This document shows positions 25,404 to 32,606 of a stretch of DNA of 64,000 nucleotides, one piece after another; the stretch's first letter is position 1; every line of letters starts with the position of its first letter. Location: positions 1 through 64,000 of the forward strand of contig NZ_PXWG01000006.1 of the NCBI RefSeq assembly GCF_003011965.1. The letters are read 5' to 3'. Made by a program: the position numbers and the translations under genes. This DNA is from Streptosporangium nondiastaticum. Lineage in GTDB: Bacteria > Actinomycetota > Actinomycetes > Streptomycetales > Streptomycetaceae. A model generated the notes under the pieces. That model saw only the letters and a list, made by a program, of their open reading frames with translations, made no database searches and had not been told where the DNA came from.

Positions 25404-25510
25404 ATGAACTCAGTTCACGCTCTCACTTGTGAACCTGGTTCATCTCGGCCTATGGTGATCTCGTTCCGCCGGTCTCCACCCGGCGCCCGTCCAGCAAGGG
25501 AGCAACCCCC
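25404..25510 (+). promoter_or_regulatory. Promoter/operator/leader cassette, copy 1
   Basis: Two TGAAC-N3-GTTCA palindromes (within 25404-25418, degenerate, and 25429-25443) are followed by a leader. -35 TTGTGA (25427-25432) and -10 TATGGT (25451-25456) are 18 bp apart and straddle the second palindrome. The leader has a GCCGG-tctccac-CCGGC hairpin (25468-25484) and ends GGGAGCAACCCCC directly before the ATG. Confidence 0.8.
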
Positions 25511-25846
25511 ATGCAGATCACCATCCCTCCGTACCCGATCGACGAGGACCACGCGCCGCTACTGCTCGACATCACCCTCGCCGAGACCTCCCGGGCGGCT
25601 GACATCGCCGAGGGCGACGTGATCCTCGGCGCGGTCGACGAGCAAGGGCGGGTCGACTACTTCAACGACTACTACCGGGCCGCACCGATGCCGTACGACC
25701 CGACGTGCGGCTGCGGCGTCTGCTACCTCGCCGCCAACGACGAGGGGCCGGTCGTGAACCTGGGGAACGACAACCCTTGGGACACCTGCGACCCCCACCA
25801 CGCCGACGCCCGGCTCGTGATCATCCGAGCCGCACACCTCGCCTAG
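25511..25846 (+). CDS. Phage protein behind promoter cassette 1
   Basis: This 111-residue acidic protein begins MQITIPPYPID. It looks like a small beta-rich domain with a Cys cluster (DPTCGCGVCYL) and a later DTCDPHHAD motif that could bind zinc. It shares the MQIT opening with the gene behind cassette 3, probably because the cassettes were duplicated together with the start of the gene. Function unknown. It is expressed from its own regulated promoter rather than as part of the early operon. Confidence 0.65.
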   Translation: MQITIPPYPIDEDHAPLLLDITLAETSRAADIAEGDVILGAVDEQGRVDYFNDYYRAAPMPYDPTCGCGVCYLAANDEGPVVNLGNDNPWDTCDPHHADARLVIIRAAHLA

Positions 25847-25943
25847 CCACCCGCCGGGGCCGCCCCACCCGGGCGGCCCCACGCCCGATCCGCCAACCAC
25901 CCGCCCTTGCGCGGGCGTTGGTGGCGCGGATCACACCCTGAAC

Positions 25944-26052
25944 ATGAACTAGGTTCACCCATTCTCTTGTGAACCTAGTTCATGTCGGCATAGAGTCGAT
26001 CACGCACCGCCGGTCTCCACCCGGCACCCAACTAGCAATGGGAGCAACCCCC
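25944..26052 (+). promoter_or_regulatory. Promoter/operator/leader cassette, copy 2
   Basis: A perfect 15-bp inverted repeat (25944-25958 with 25969-25983, 10-bp spacer). Each arm is itself a TGAAC-N3-GTTCA palindrome. -35 TTGTGA (25967-25972), 18 bp, then -10 TAGAGT (25991-25996). The same hairpin leader is present and GGGAGCAACCCCC (26040-26052) abuts the ATG. Upstream, 25847-25943 contains only a GC-rich stretch resembling a terminator for the preceding gene. Confidence 0.85.
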
Positions 26053-27480
26053 ATGGAGCAGAACACCGAGGCCAACGTCGTACGGGTCGCCATTCGCGCC
26101 CACCGCGCACCGGGCGGCGGCCGAACTCGCCTGCTGGCCTACGTTCACACCAACTGCACGTGCCGCCTCGCCTCGACCCTCGTTGGCACGTTCGACAACC
26201 TCGCCGAGGCCGAGGCACTCGCGGCCGGGGCAACCCCCGAGCGCTTCCGACACTGCACGAAGTCCACCCCCATCCGCGAGCAGGCGCCCACCGTCGAGGC
26301 CCCCGTCGCTGAGGACCAGGAGCAGCCCAAGCGGGATGAGCCCTCCGACACCTGGACGATCACTAACCGCGCCGGTGTCGAGATCGCTCGGGTCGAGGGG
26401 GCTACGGCCGAGGACATGACCCAGGCGGCCGAGGCCCTGCCGAAGGTGCGCGCCACGATCCGGCGTGAGGGCGGGTTCACCCGCCGCCGCCTGTGGGTGT
26501 CCGAGCTGACGCCCGCGGACGTCGAGCAGGCGCCGACCGAGGTCGAGGCCGAGCAGCAGCCGGTCGCCGAGGTCGAGCGGCGCGTCGTCGAGGGCGTTGT
26601 CGTCAAGCATGCCGGGACCACCGAAGGGAGTTGGCCCCGCCACGCCACGCACCCCGACGCCATCGCCGCCCGTGCCGTCCTGCGTCCGCTCAAGCCCGCC
26701 ACCCTGGCCGACCACACCGACACCACCGACCGCGCCGACGAGGTCGACACCAGCGTGCGGGGATACATGGTCGTGCCCCGCGGACGGGGGCGCGTCGCCG
26801 CGTACTGGATCGAGGGCGGACAGGACACGTTTCGAGGTGAGCCGCACGCCGTCGAGTTGAAGATCCTGCGGCAGAAGTTCCTCGACGCCGGTTGGCGCGT
26901 CGAGCCGAAGAGCCGCACCTGCGTGTTCGCATGGCGCCCGGCCGAGGACAGCACGGGCGAGACCCCGCACCAGGCCGACGCAGCATGCCAGGAGGCCGGG
27001 CGCGCGCTGCGGGCGCGGCGCCGGGCGCAGCAGCCGGCCCCCGCCCTGGCCTGCCAGCACGGCACGTCTCCCCGTCCGGACGTGAGCGGTAACCCGGTCG
27101 CGGCGTGCGATGGGCGGGCGCCGGGGGTCCGGGGTGGCGTGTGGTCCGACGAGGGGTGCGTGTACTCCGACGATTGCTTGGTCGACGCGGCGAACGAGTG
27201 CGCACGCCTGAATGCGGAGGAGGAGCCTGCCGAGGAGCCGCTGCACTCCTGGCACCGGATGTGCCCGGAGCACGACGAGCAGACGCTCGACGAGTGCGAG
27301 GAGTGCAACGCAGTGCCGACCGAGCAGGCTGAGGAGCCCGAGGGCGAGGTCGAGGTCGAGGAGGCCCCGGAGGCGGGCGGTACGTGGCGTAGCGGCTGGA
27401 TGGCGGCCGAGCGGCGGGTGACGGAGGGGGCGTTGTTCGATCTCGGCGACGGGGTCGAGCAGGGGCTGCTCTTCCAGTAG
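26053..27480 (+). CDS. Large acidic phage protein with C-terminal QGLLF motif
   Basis: A 475-residue multidomain protein. Residues 1 to about 80 are a basic domain with C-T-C; the middle contains two repeated small domains (WTITNRAGVEIARVEG and a TRRRLWVSEL strand); a region near residue 230 (VPRGRGRVAAYWIEGGQDTF) looks globular. The C-terminal 150 residues are Cys-rich and Glu-rich (CPEHDEQTLDECEECNAVP) with possible zinc sites. It ends GTWRSGWM followed by GLLFQ. The last segment resembles that of the next gene and may be a sliding-clamp-binding peptide. Function unknown; expressed from cassette 2. Confidence 0.65.
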   Translation: MEQNTEANVVRVAIRAHRAPGGGRTRLLAYVHTNCTCRLASTLVGTFDNLAEAEALAAGATPERFRHCTKSTPIREQAPTVEAPVAEDQEQPKRDEPSDTWTITNRAGVEIARVEGATAEDMTQAAEALPKVRATIRREGGFTRRRLWVSELTPADVEQAPTEVEAEQQPVAEVERRVVEGVVVKHAGTTEGSWPRHATHPDAIAARAVLRPLKPATLADHTDTTDRADEVDTSVRGYMVVPRGRGRVAAYWIEGGQDTFRGEPHAVELKILRQKFLDAGWRVEPKSRTCVFAWRPAEDSTGETPHQADAACQEAGRALRARRRAQQPAPALACQHGTSPRPDVSGNPVAACDGRAPGVRGGVWSDEGCVYSDDCLVDAANECARLNAEEEPAEEPLHSWHRMCPEHDEQTLDECEECNAVPTEQAEEPEGEVEVEEAPEAGGTWRSGWMAAERRVTEGALFDLGDGVEQGLLFQ

Positions 27481-27493
27481 GCCCGACACCCGC

Positions 27494-27601
27494 ATGAACT
27501 AGGTTCACACACCTTCTTGTGAACCTAGTTCATGTCGGCGTATGCTGATCTCGTTCTCGCCGGTCTCCACCCGGCACCCAACGAGCACGGGAGCAACCCC
27601 C
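27494..27601 (+). promoter_or_regulatory. Promoter/operator/leader cassette, copy 3
   Basis: A perfect 15-bp inverted repeat (27494-27508 with 27519-27533), 10-bp spacer as in copies 1 and 2. -35 TTGTGA (27517-27522), 18 bp, -10 TATGCT (27541-27546). The hairpin leader and GGGAGCAACCCCC (27589-27601) precede the ATG. Confidence 0.85.
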
Positions 27602-28228
27602 ATGCAGATCACCAAGTACGCCGTCATGAGCGCCGGTACCCCGCACTACGGCGCCCGCAGCGTCGACGGCGCGCCGGTCATGCTGTGCGGCACCAGCGCG
27701 GCGAACCTCTGGCGCACCGAGAGCGAAGCTCGCATGTGCCAGCAGTGCGAGCGGGCGCACGCCGTGTTCGTGGCCGGTCCGGTCGAGCGCGAGTTGCGCC
27801 TCGCCGCGGGCGCCAAGGGCGGTGTGGGGCACCTGCTGATTCCCGGTGAGTCCCGCGGCTACTGCGGCAAGGGTCTCGGCGAGCAGGTCGCGACCGGCAA
27901 GCGGGTGTGCAAGAACTGCACTCGCGTCGCCGAGGGCCTCGACGCCTTCTCGGCCGTGACCCCTGACCTGATCACGAAGCGCTTCGCGGCACTCGGCGAG
28001 CAGCTCGACGTCGAGGTACCGGATGCCCCCGACGCGTTCCGCACGGCCGAGCCTGCCGCCATGGCTGAGCAGCTCGGCACGCTCGGCGATCTGCCCGACA
28101 CCCTGCTCGCCGCCGACGAGCAGCCGGTCGTCGAGGACGCCGCGGGTACGTGGCGCGACGAGTGGATCATTGAGGGGCAGCAGACCCTCGCCGGCCTCGC
28201 CGACGAGCAGGGCGCCCTCTTCGCCTGA
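27602..28228 (+). CDS. Phage protein behind cassette 3 with C-terminal QGALF motif
   Basis: The 208-residue protein begins MQITKYAVM, like the gene behind cassette 1. The first 110 residues carry two C-x2-C pairs (RMCQQCERAH and RVCKNCTRVAEGL) and a GYCGKGLG loop, suggesting a zinc-binding domain. A linker leads to a C-terminal segment GTWRDEWIIEGQQTLAG ending EQGALFA, paralogous to the end of the preceding protein. The two genes therefore share a common C-terminal interaction tail. Function unknown. Confidence 0.65.
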   Translation: MQITKYAVMSAGTPHYGARSVDGAPVMLCGTSAANLWRTESEARMCQQCERAHAVFVAGPVERELRLAAGAKGGVGHLLIPGESRGYCGKGLGEQVATGKRVCKNCTRVAEGLDAFSAVTPDLITKRFAALGEQLDVEVPDAPDAFRTAEPAAMAEQLGTLGDLPDTLLAADEQPVVEDAAGTWRDEWIIEGQQTLAGLADEQGALFA

Positions 28229-28285
28229 TGACCGCCGCCCGCCTCGGACTGGCCGGGGCGGGCCCTCTTCACCCAAGGAAGCCCC

Positions 28286-28684
28286 ATGGCCACGCGAGAC
28301 GACAAGACCCAGCAGGCGCGCGAGGAGATCGAGGCGAGCCTGAAAGACGATCCGCTCGCGCGGGACATCCTCGCTGTTCTCAGGAAGCACAAGGCGGCCG
28401 AGCGTGCACACGCGACCGCGGTCGCCGTCCGCCGGGAGGGGGCCCGCCAGGTGGCAGGCGCCGACGTCGTAGACGCCGAGGCGGCCGAGCACCTGACACT
28501 CGCCGAGGTGGCGCGGATCCGTGCGGCGTACAAGGTGGCCGAGGCTGCTACGCCGCGGGTGATCCTTGAGGAGGATGCCAAGGGGCGGCCCGCGAATCAC
28601 ATCGCGGCCGATCTGGGCCTGTCCGCTTCGTACGTGAGCCGCTTCCTGCGCGAGCACAAGGCCGCCGAGCAGCCGAAGAAGTAG
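28286..28684 (+). CDS. HTH-containing phage protein
   Basis: This 132-residue helical protein carries a C-terminal helix-turn-helix (GRPANHIAADLGLSASYVSRFLREHK), preceded by a long helix. It may be a sequence-specific regulator; being next to the cassette genes, it is one candidate for the factor that binds their repeated operators, but that is conjecture. AAGGAAG precedes the ATG. Confidence 0.65.
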   Translation: MATRDDKTQQAREEIEASLKDDPLARDILAVLRKHKAAERAHATAVAVRREGARQVAGADVVDAEAAEHLTLAEVARIRAAYKVAEAATPRVILEEDAKGRPANHIAADLGLSASYVSRFLREHKAAEQPKK

Positions 28685-28938
28685 AGCGGGCCCGCCCTGC
28701 GTCTCCACCGCATGACGGGCCCTCGCCCTAGGCGCAAGCGGGAGCAACCCCCGCCCGCGGATGTGGGCGCAGACAGCCTATCCCGGACCCGCGGCCGAAC
28801 AGACTTGCGCCGTTATCGATCTGTGACCTAATGTTGGTCGTGCCTCCGGCGTGCCCGGAAACTCTGACCCCCTCACCCGAACGCCCCGTCGCCCCCCTCG
28901 GCGACGGGGCGTTCGCCGTTCCCCCGGGAGGTGAGCGC
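28685..28938 (+). other. Intergenic region with a decayed leader copy before the late operon
   Basis: No gene of normal size is seen. GTCTCCACC (28701) and CGGGAGCAACCCCC (28739-28752) repeat the cassette leader elements, but the operators are missing. A 21-codon open frame (28761-28826, MWAQTAYPG...) follows at 8 nt; its coding status is unclear. A strong hairpin follows at 28880-28913. A late promoter probably lies in this region. Confidence 0.5.
28880..28913 (+). terminator. Terminator at the early/late boundary
   Basis: A perfect 14-bp stem (28880-28893 with 28900-28913) and a 6-nt loop end 25 bp before the terminase small-subunit start. It may instead act as an attenuator or antitermination target if the late promoter lies upstream. 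Confidence 0.75.
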
Positions 28939-29385
28939 GTGGCCGAGCCGATCACCGACCGGGACCGCGCAGAGGTTCGCCGGCTCCACGCCGAGGGCAA
29001 GACCCGCAACGCCATCGCCCGGGAGACCGGGCGCAGCGCTGCGACCATCTCGAAGATCGCCGCGCAGGAAGGGCTCGCCTTCTCCGGCGGCGCCCGGGTC
29101 GCAGCAGCGACCGAGGCGCGGCGCGCCGATGCTGCCGCACGCCGCGAGCAGCTTGCCGAGGACTCCCTCGACGCCGCTCTGCGCCAGGTCGAGCAGACCG
29201 TCGGCGCCGACTCCGCTCGCGACGCTCGCGACCGCGCCACCGCCGCGCGCGCCCTGACCGAGGTGCACGCCCGCGTCTCCGAACTCGCTCGCCAGAGCGG
29301 GACCGGTAGCGCCGGTGGCTCGATGCTCGACCGCCTCGCCGACGCCCTGCTCGGGCCGGCCGGAGGTGATGACAAGGGGGTGTAG
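28939..29385 (+). CDS. Terminase small subunit
   Basis: This 148-residue DNA-recognition subunit of the packaging motor has an N-terminal helix-turn-helix (RDRAEVRRLHAEGKTRNAIARETGRSAATISKIA) followed by a helical oligomerisation region (ARREQLAEDSLDAALRQVEQTV) and a Gly-rich tail. The GTG start at 28939 has GGGAGGTGAG upstream; a longer frame further upstream is Pro-rich and includes the terminator, so it is rejected. Its stop overlaps the GTG of the large subunit. Confidence 0.85.
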   Translation: MAEPITDRDRAEVRRLHAEGKTRNAIARETGRSAATISKIAAQEGLAFSGGARVAAATEARRADAAARREQLAEDSLDAALRQVEQTVGADSARDARDRATAARALTEVHARVSELARQSGTGSAGGSMLDRLADALLGPAGGDDKGV

Positions 29386-30626
29386 TGGCCTCGCCCCTCC
29401 CCCTGTCTGACAAGCAACTGCGCTCGATCCGGGAGTCGTTCAGCGCCCGCGTTTCCGTCTGGCACGGCAGCGTTCGCTCAGGCAAGACCATCGCGAGCCT
29501 GCTCGCTTTCCTTCTGTCCGTCCGGCGCGCGCCGGCAACGGGCCTGATCCTGCTGTGCGGCCGTTCGCTGCAAACGATCGAGCGCAACATCATCGAGCCG
29601 CTGCAAGATCCCGGGCTGTTCGGCTCGGACGTCACCTCGGAGATCCGGCACACCCGCGGCGCCACCGTCGCCAGCATCATGGGCCGCACGGTCCATCTGA
29701 TCGGCGCCTCGGACGCGCGAGCCGAGGGCAGGCTGCGCGGCGCCACCGCCTCACTGGCGTACATCGACGAGACGACGCTCGTCCCGGAACCGTTCTTCGT
29801 ACAGCTACTCGCCCGCCTGTCCGTGCCCGGGGCGAGACTGCTCTGTACGACGAACCCGGACTCGCCGGCCCACTGGCTCAAAGCGCAGTATCTCGACCGG
29901 GCCGACGAGCTCGACCTCGCCCAATGGCACTTCAAGCTCGCCGATAACCCGAGCTTGAGTGAGGCGTATGTCGCCGCCCTGTCGGCGGAATACACCGGGC
30001 TTTGGCGCCGGCGGATGATCGCCGGCGAGTGGGTCGTCGCCGAGGGCTCGATCTACTCCATGTGGGACGAGCAGCGGCACGTCGTCAACGACGTGCCAGA
30101 GCTGCTCCGGACCTGGGTGGGTGTGGACTACGGCACGGTGAACCCCTTCGCCGCAGTGCTGCTCGGCCTCGGCGTCGACGGCCGCCTGTACGCGGTGAGC
30201 GAGTGGCGTCACGACTCCCGTGCCGCGCACCGGCAGATGACCGATGCGCAGTACAGCCGAGCCGTCCGCGAGTGGCTGAGTGAGCGGAACGACGTCCAGC
30301 CCGAGTGGACGTTCGTTGACCCCTCGGCCGCAAGCTTCAGCACGCAGCTTTGGGCGGATGGGCACCCGAACATCGCGCGTGGCGATAACAGCGTGCTTGA
30401 CGGCATCCGGTCCGTGTCGAACGCCCTCGAAGCGGGTGCCCTGCTCGTCCACCGCTCGTGTGCCGGCCTGCTCCAAGAGTTCCCCTCGTACGTCTGGGAC
30501 GACGCTGCGGCGGCCCGCGGTGAAGACCGGCCCGTGAAGATCGGCGATCACTCGCTCGACGCCCTGCGCTACGCGGTCCACAGCACCGCCCACGAATGGC
30601 GCCACCTGCTCACGCAGGCCGCGTAA
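29385..30626 (+). CDS. Terminase large subunit
   Basis: The 413-residue packaging ATPase/nuclease. The N-terminal motor domain has Walker A GSVRSGKT (residues 28-35), Walker B LAYIDE (about 120-127) and a coupling LLCTTNPDSPAHWLK segment. The C-terminal RNase H-like nuclease has the metal-binding VGVDYG motif, TFVDPSA, and a late Asp in DHSLDALRYA. Length is typical for siphoviruses of actinobacteria. GTG start overlapping the small-subunit stop; an HNH gene follows. Confidence 0.95.
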   Translation: MASPLPLSDKQLRSIRESFSARVSVWHGSVRSGKTIASLLAFLLSVRRAPATGLILLCGRSLQTIERNIIEPLQDPGLFGSDVTSEIRHTRGATVASIMGRTVHLIGASDARAEGRLRGATASLAYIDETTLVPEPFFVQLLARLSVPGARLLCTTNPDSPAHWLKAQYLDRADELDLAQWHFKLADNPSLSEAYVAALSAEYTGLWRRRMIAGEWVVAEGSIYSMWDEQRHVVNDVPELLRTWVGVDYGTVNPFAAVLLGLGVDGRLYAVSEWRHDSRAAHRQMTDAQYSRAVREWLSERNDVQPEWTFVDPSAASFSTQLWADGHPNIARGDNSVLDGIRSVSNALEAGALLVHRSCAGLLQEFPSYVWDDAAAARGEDRPVKIGDHSLDALRYAVHSTAHEWRHLLTQAA

Positions 30627-30694
30627 CCACATCACCACCGCCCCGGCCGCCCCGGGGAGGGGCGCCGCGGGTCTGCATGCGCAAGGGGGCACCT

Positions 30695-31132
30695 ATGCGT
30701 TCCGATTGGCCCGACCGGTTCCTCGACAAGGTGACCCGGACTGCCGGTTGCTGGACATGGACCGGCTCGGTCAAGCCCAACGGCTACGGGCAGTTCAGGG
30801 TCGGGAAACGGGTCCGAACTGCGCACCGGGTCGCATACGAGCTCGCGCACGGGGAGATACCCGACGGCCTCGTGATCGACCACCTGTGCCGCCGGCGCGA
30901 CTGCGTCCGGCCTGATCACCTCGAAGCAGTAACCCAGCGGATCAACGTGCGGCGCGGCATCAGTTCCGCAGCCCACCGCGCCCGCCAAACCCACTGCTGC
31001 CGCGGGCACGCATTCGACGCCGCCAACACCTACGTAGCGCCCAACGGCACCCGCAAGTGTCGGCGGTGCCGTGCCACAGCGCAGGACCGCGCACGACGAC
31101 GTCGGCAGGAGGTGACTCGTGTCCTTGCCTGA
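30695..31132 (+). CDS. HNH endonuclease
   Basis: A 145-residue HNH nuclease. The fold begins with WTWTGSVKPNGYGQFRVG and AHRVAYELAHGEIPDGLVIDHLCRRRDCVRPDHLEAV, where the H-x-C and later N/H residues mark the active site, followed by a C-x-C-x2-C type zinc region (KCRRCRATAQDRARRRR). HNH proteins adjacent to terminase often assist cleavage during packaging at cos ends, so this element may be a cos phage. ATG 30695 is favoured, with an upstream AAGGGGGC; an ATG six codons earlier is possible. Confidence 0.85.
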   Translation: MRSDWPDRFLDKVTRTAGCWTWTGSVKPNGYGQFRVGKRVRTAHRVAYELAHGEIPDGLVIDHLCRRRDCVRPDHLEAVTQRINVRRGISSAAHRARQTHCCRGHAFDAANTYVAPNGTRKCRRCRATAQDRARRRRQEVTRVLA

Positions 31133-32588
31133 GAACGGCGCCCCCTGGCCCCCGCCGCACCTCGCCCGGACGCATGCCGAGCTGCGTATCGACGATGCTT
31201 GGTACTCCGGGGATCACGACAAGCTCGCCGCCGTCTACCGCAACAACACCACCCGTGGGGACGGGCGCCCCCGTCTGTGGGGCCGACGGCCCTCGCAGCC
31301 CGGGAAGCGCGACGCCCGCCTGCACATCCCCCTCGCCGGCGATATCGCGAGCACGTCCGCCGACCTGTTGTTCAGCGAACCGCCGACCTTCACCGTCACC
31401 GACAGCACAACGCAGGACCGGCTCGACGAGCTCACCGAGGCCGCAGGAGTCGCGAATACGTTGCTTGAGGCGGCCGAGGTGTGCGCCGCGCTGGGCGGCG
31501 TGTACCTGCGCGTCACGTGGGATCGGGAGCTGGTCGACCGGCCCCTGCTGACCGTCGTGCATGCCGACTGTGCCGTGCCTGAGATCCAATTCGGCCTGCT
31601 TCGGGCCGTGACGTTCTGGCATGAGCTTCCTTCGGACACTGCCGCTGTATGGCGCCACTTGGAGCGGCATGAGCGAGGCCGCATCGTGCACGCGCTCTAC
31701 CAGGGGTCGACGGACCGCCTCGGCGAACGGGTACCGCTGACCGAGCACCCCGAGGTCGCTCCGCTCGCCGCCTCGCTCGGTCCCGAGGGGGACACGATCG
31801 AGACCGGCATCGACCGCTTGACTGCCGCCTACGTCCCCAACATCCGCCCGAACCGGCGCCACCGCGGCTCGCACCTCGGACTCTCCGACTACGGCGTGCC
31901 GCTGTATGACCTGTTCGACGCGCTCGACACGACATGGACCTCGTGGATTCGCGACCTACGCCTCGCCCGTGCCCGACTGATCGTCCCGGACGGCTACCTA
32001 CGCGATCACGGCCCTGGCCGCGGCGCCTCGTTCGATGACGACCGGGAAATTTGGCAGCTGCTGAACATCCCGCCGACCGAGGCCGGCGGGATCACCCTGT
32101 CGCAGTTTGCGATCAGGGTCGAGGAGCACGAACGGACGGCCGAGGCAGCCACCCGGCAAGCGGTACTGTCTGCCGGGTACAGCGCGCAAACGTTCGGCAT
32201 CGGCGACCAGGTCGCCGCCACCGCGACCGAGGTCAAGGCCCGTGAGCGCAAGAGCATGACGACTCGGGGCCGGAAGTCGCGGTACTGGGCACCGCCTGTC
32301 GCCGAGATGCTGCACGTCATGCTTCTTCTCGATCAGCAGATGTTCACCCCGTCCATCACCCCGGAACGGCCACAGACCGTGTTCGGGGACTCCGTGAGTG
32401 AAGACGCGACCACTCTCGCGCAGACTCTCTCCCTGCTCCAGCAGGCACAGGCCGTCAGCGTCGACACCAAGGTGCGCATGCTCCACCCCGAGTGGACCGA
32501 GTCGACCGTGCAGGAAGAGGTCGCGCGCATCCTCACCGAGACCGGCGCGGCAGTGCCCGACCCGATGCAGGCCGGCACCCTCGTCTGA
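31119..32588 (+). CDS. Phage portal protein
   Basis: The 489-residue dodecameric ring through which DNA enters the capsid and to which the tail attaches. Family features include DARLHIPLAGDIASTSADLLFSEPP near residue 65, a central helical GVPLYDLFDALDTTWTSWIRDLRLARARLIVP, and a C-terminal helical region ending in Glu/Thr-rich coil. GTG start with CAGGAGGTGACTC upstream, overlapping the HNH gene by 14 bp. Directly precedes the minor capsid protein, as in most siphoviruses. Confidence 0.92.
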   Translation: MSLPENGAPWPPPHLARTHAELRIDDAWYSGDHDKLAAVYRNNTTRGDGRPRLWGRRPSQPGKRDARLHIPLAGDIASTSADLLFSEPPTFTVTDSTTQDRLDELTEAAGVANTLLEAAEVCAALGGVYLRVTWDRELVDRPLLTVVHADCAVPEIQFGLLRAVTFWHELPSDTAAVWRHLERHERGRIVHALYQGSTDRLGERVPLTEHPEVAPLAASLGPEGDTIETGIDRLTAAYVPNIRPNRRHRGSHLGLSDYGVPLYDLFDALDTTWTSWIRDLRLARARLIVPDGYLRDHGPGRGASFDDDREIWQLLNIPPTEAGGITLSQFAIRVEEHERTAEAATRQAVLSAGYSAQTFGIGDQVAATATEVKARERKSMTTRGRKSRYWAPPVAEMLHVMLLLDQQMFTPSITPERPQTVFGDSVSEDATTLAQTLSLLQQAQAVSVDTKVRMLHPEWTESTVQEEVARILTETGAAVPDPMQAGTLV

Positions 32589-32606
32589 CCTGAGAAGGGG
32601 GCCGCG

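Noticed and set aside
25404..25443. Cassette palindromes as LexA/SOS boxes
   Set aside because: Actinobacterial SOS boxes are GAAC-N4-GTTC; here the spacer is N3 in every arm and the sites come in fixed pairs, so a different regulator is more likely.
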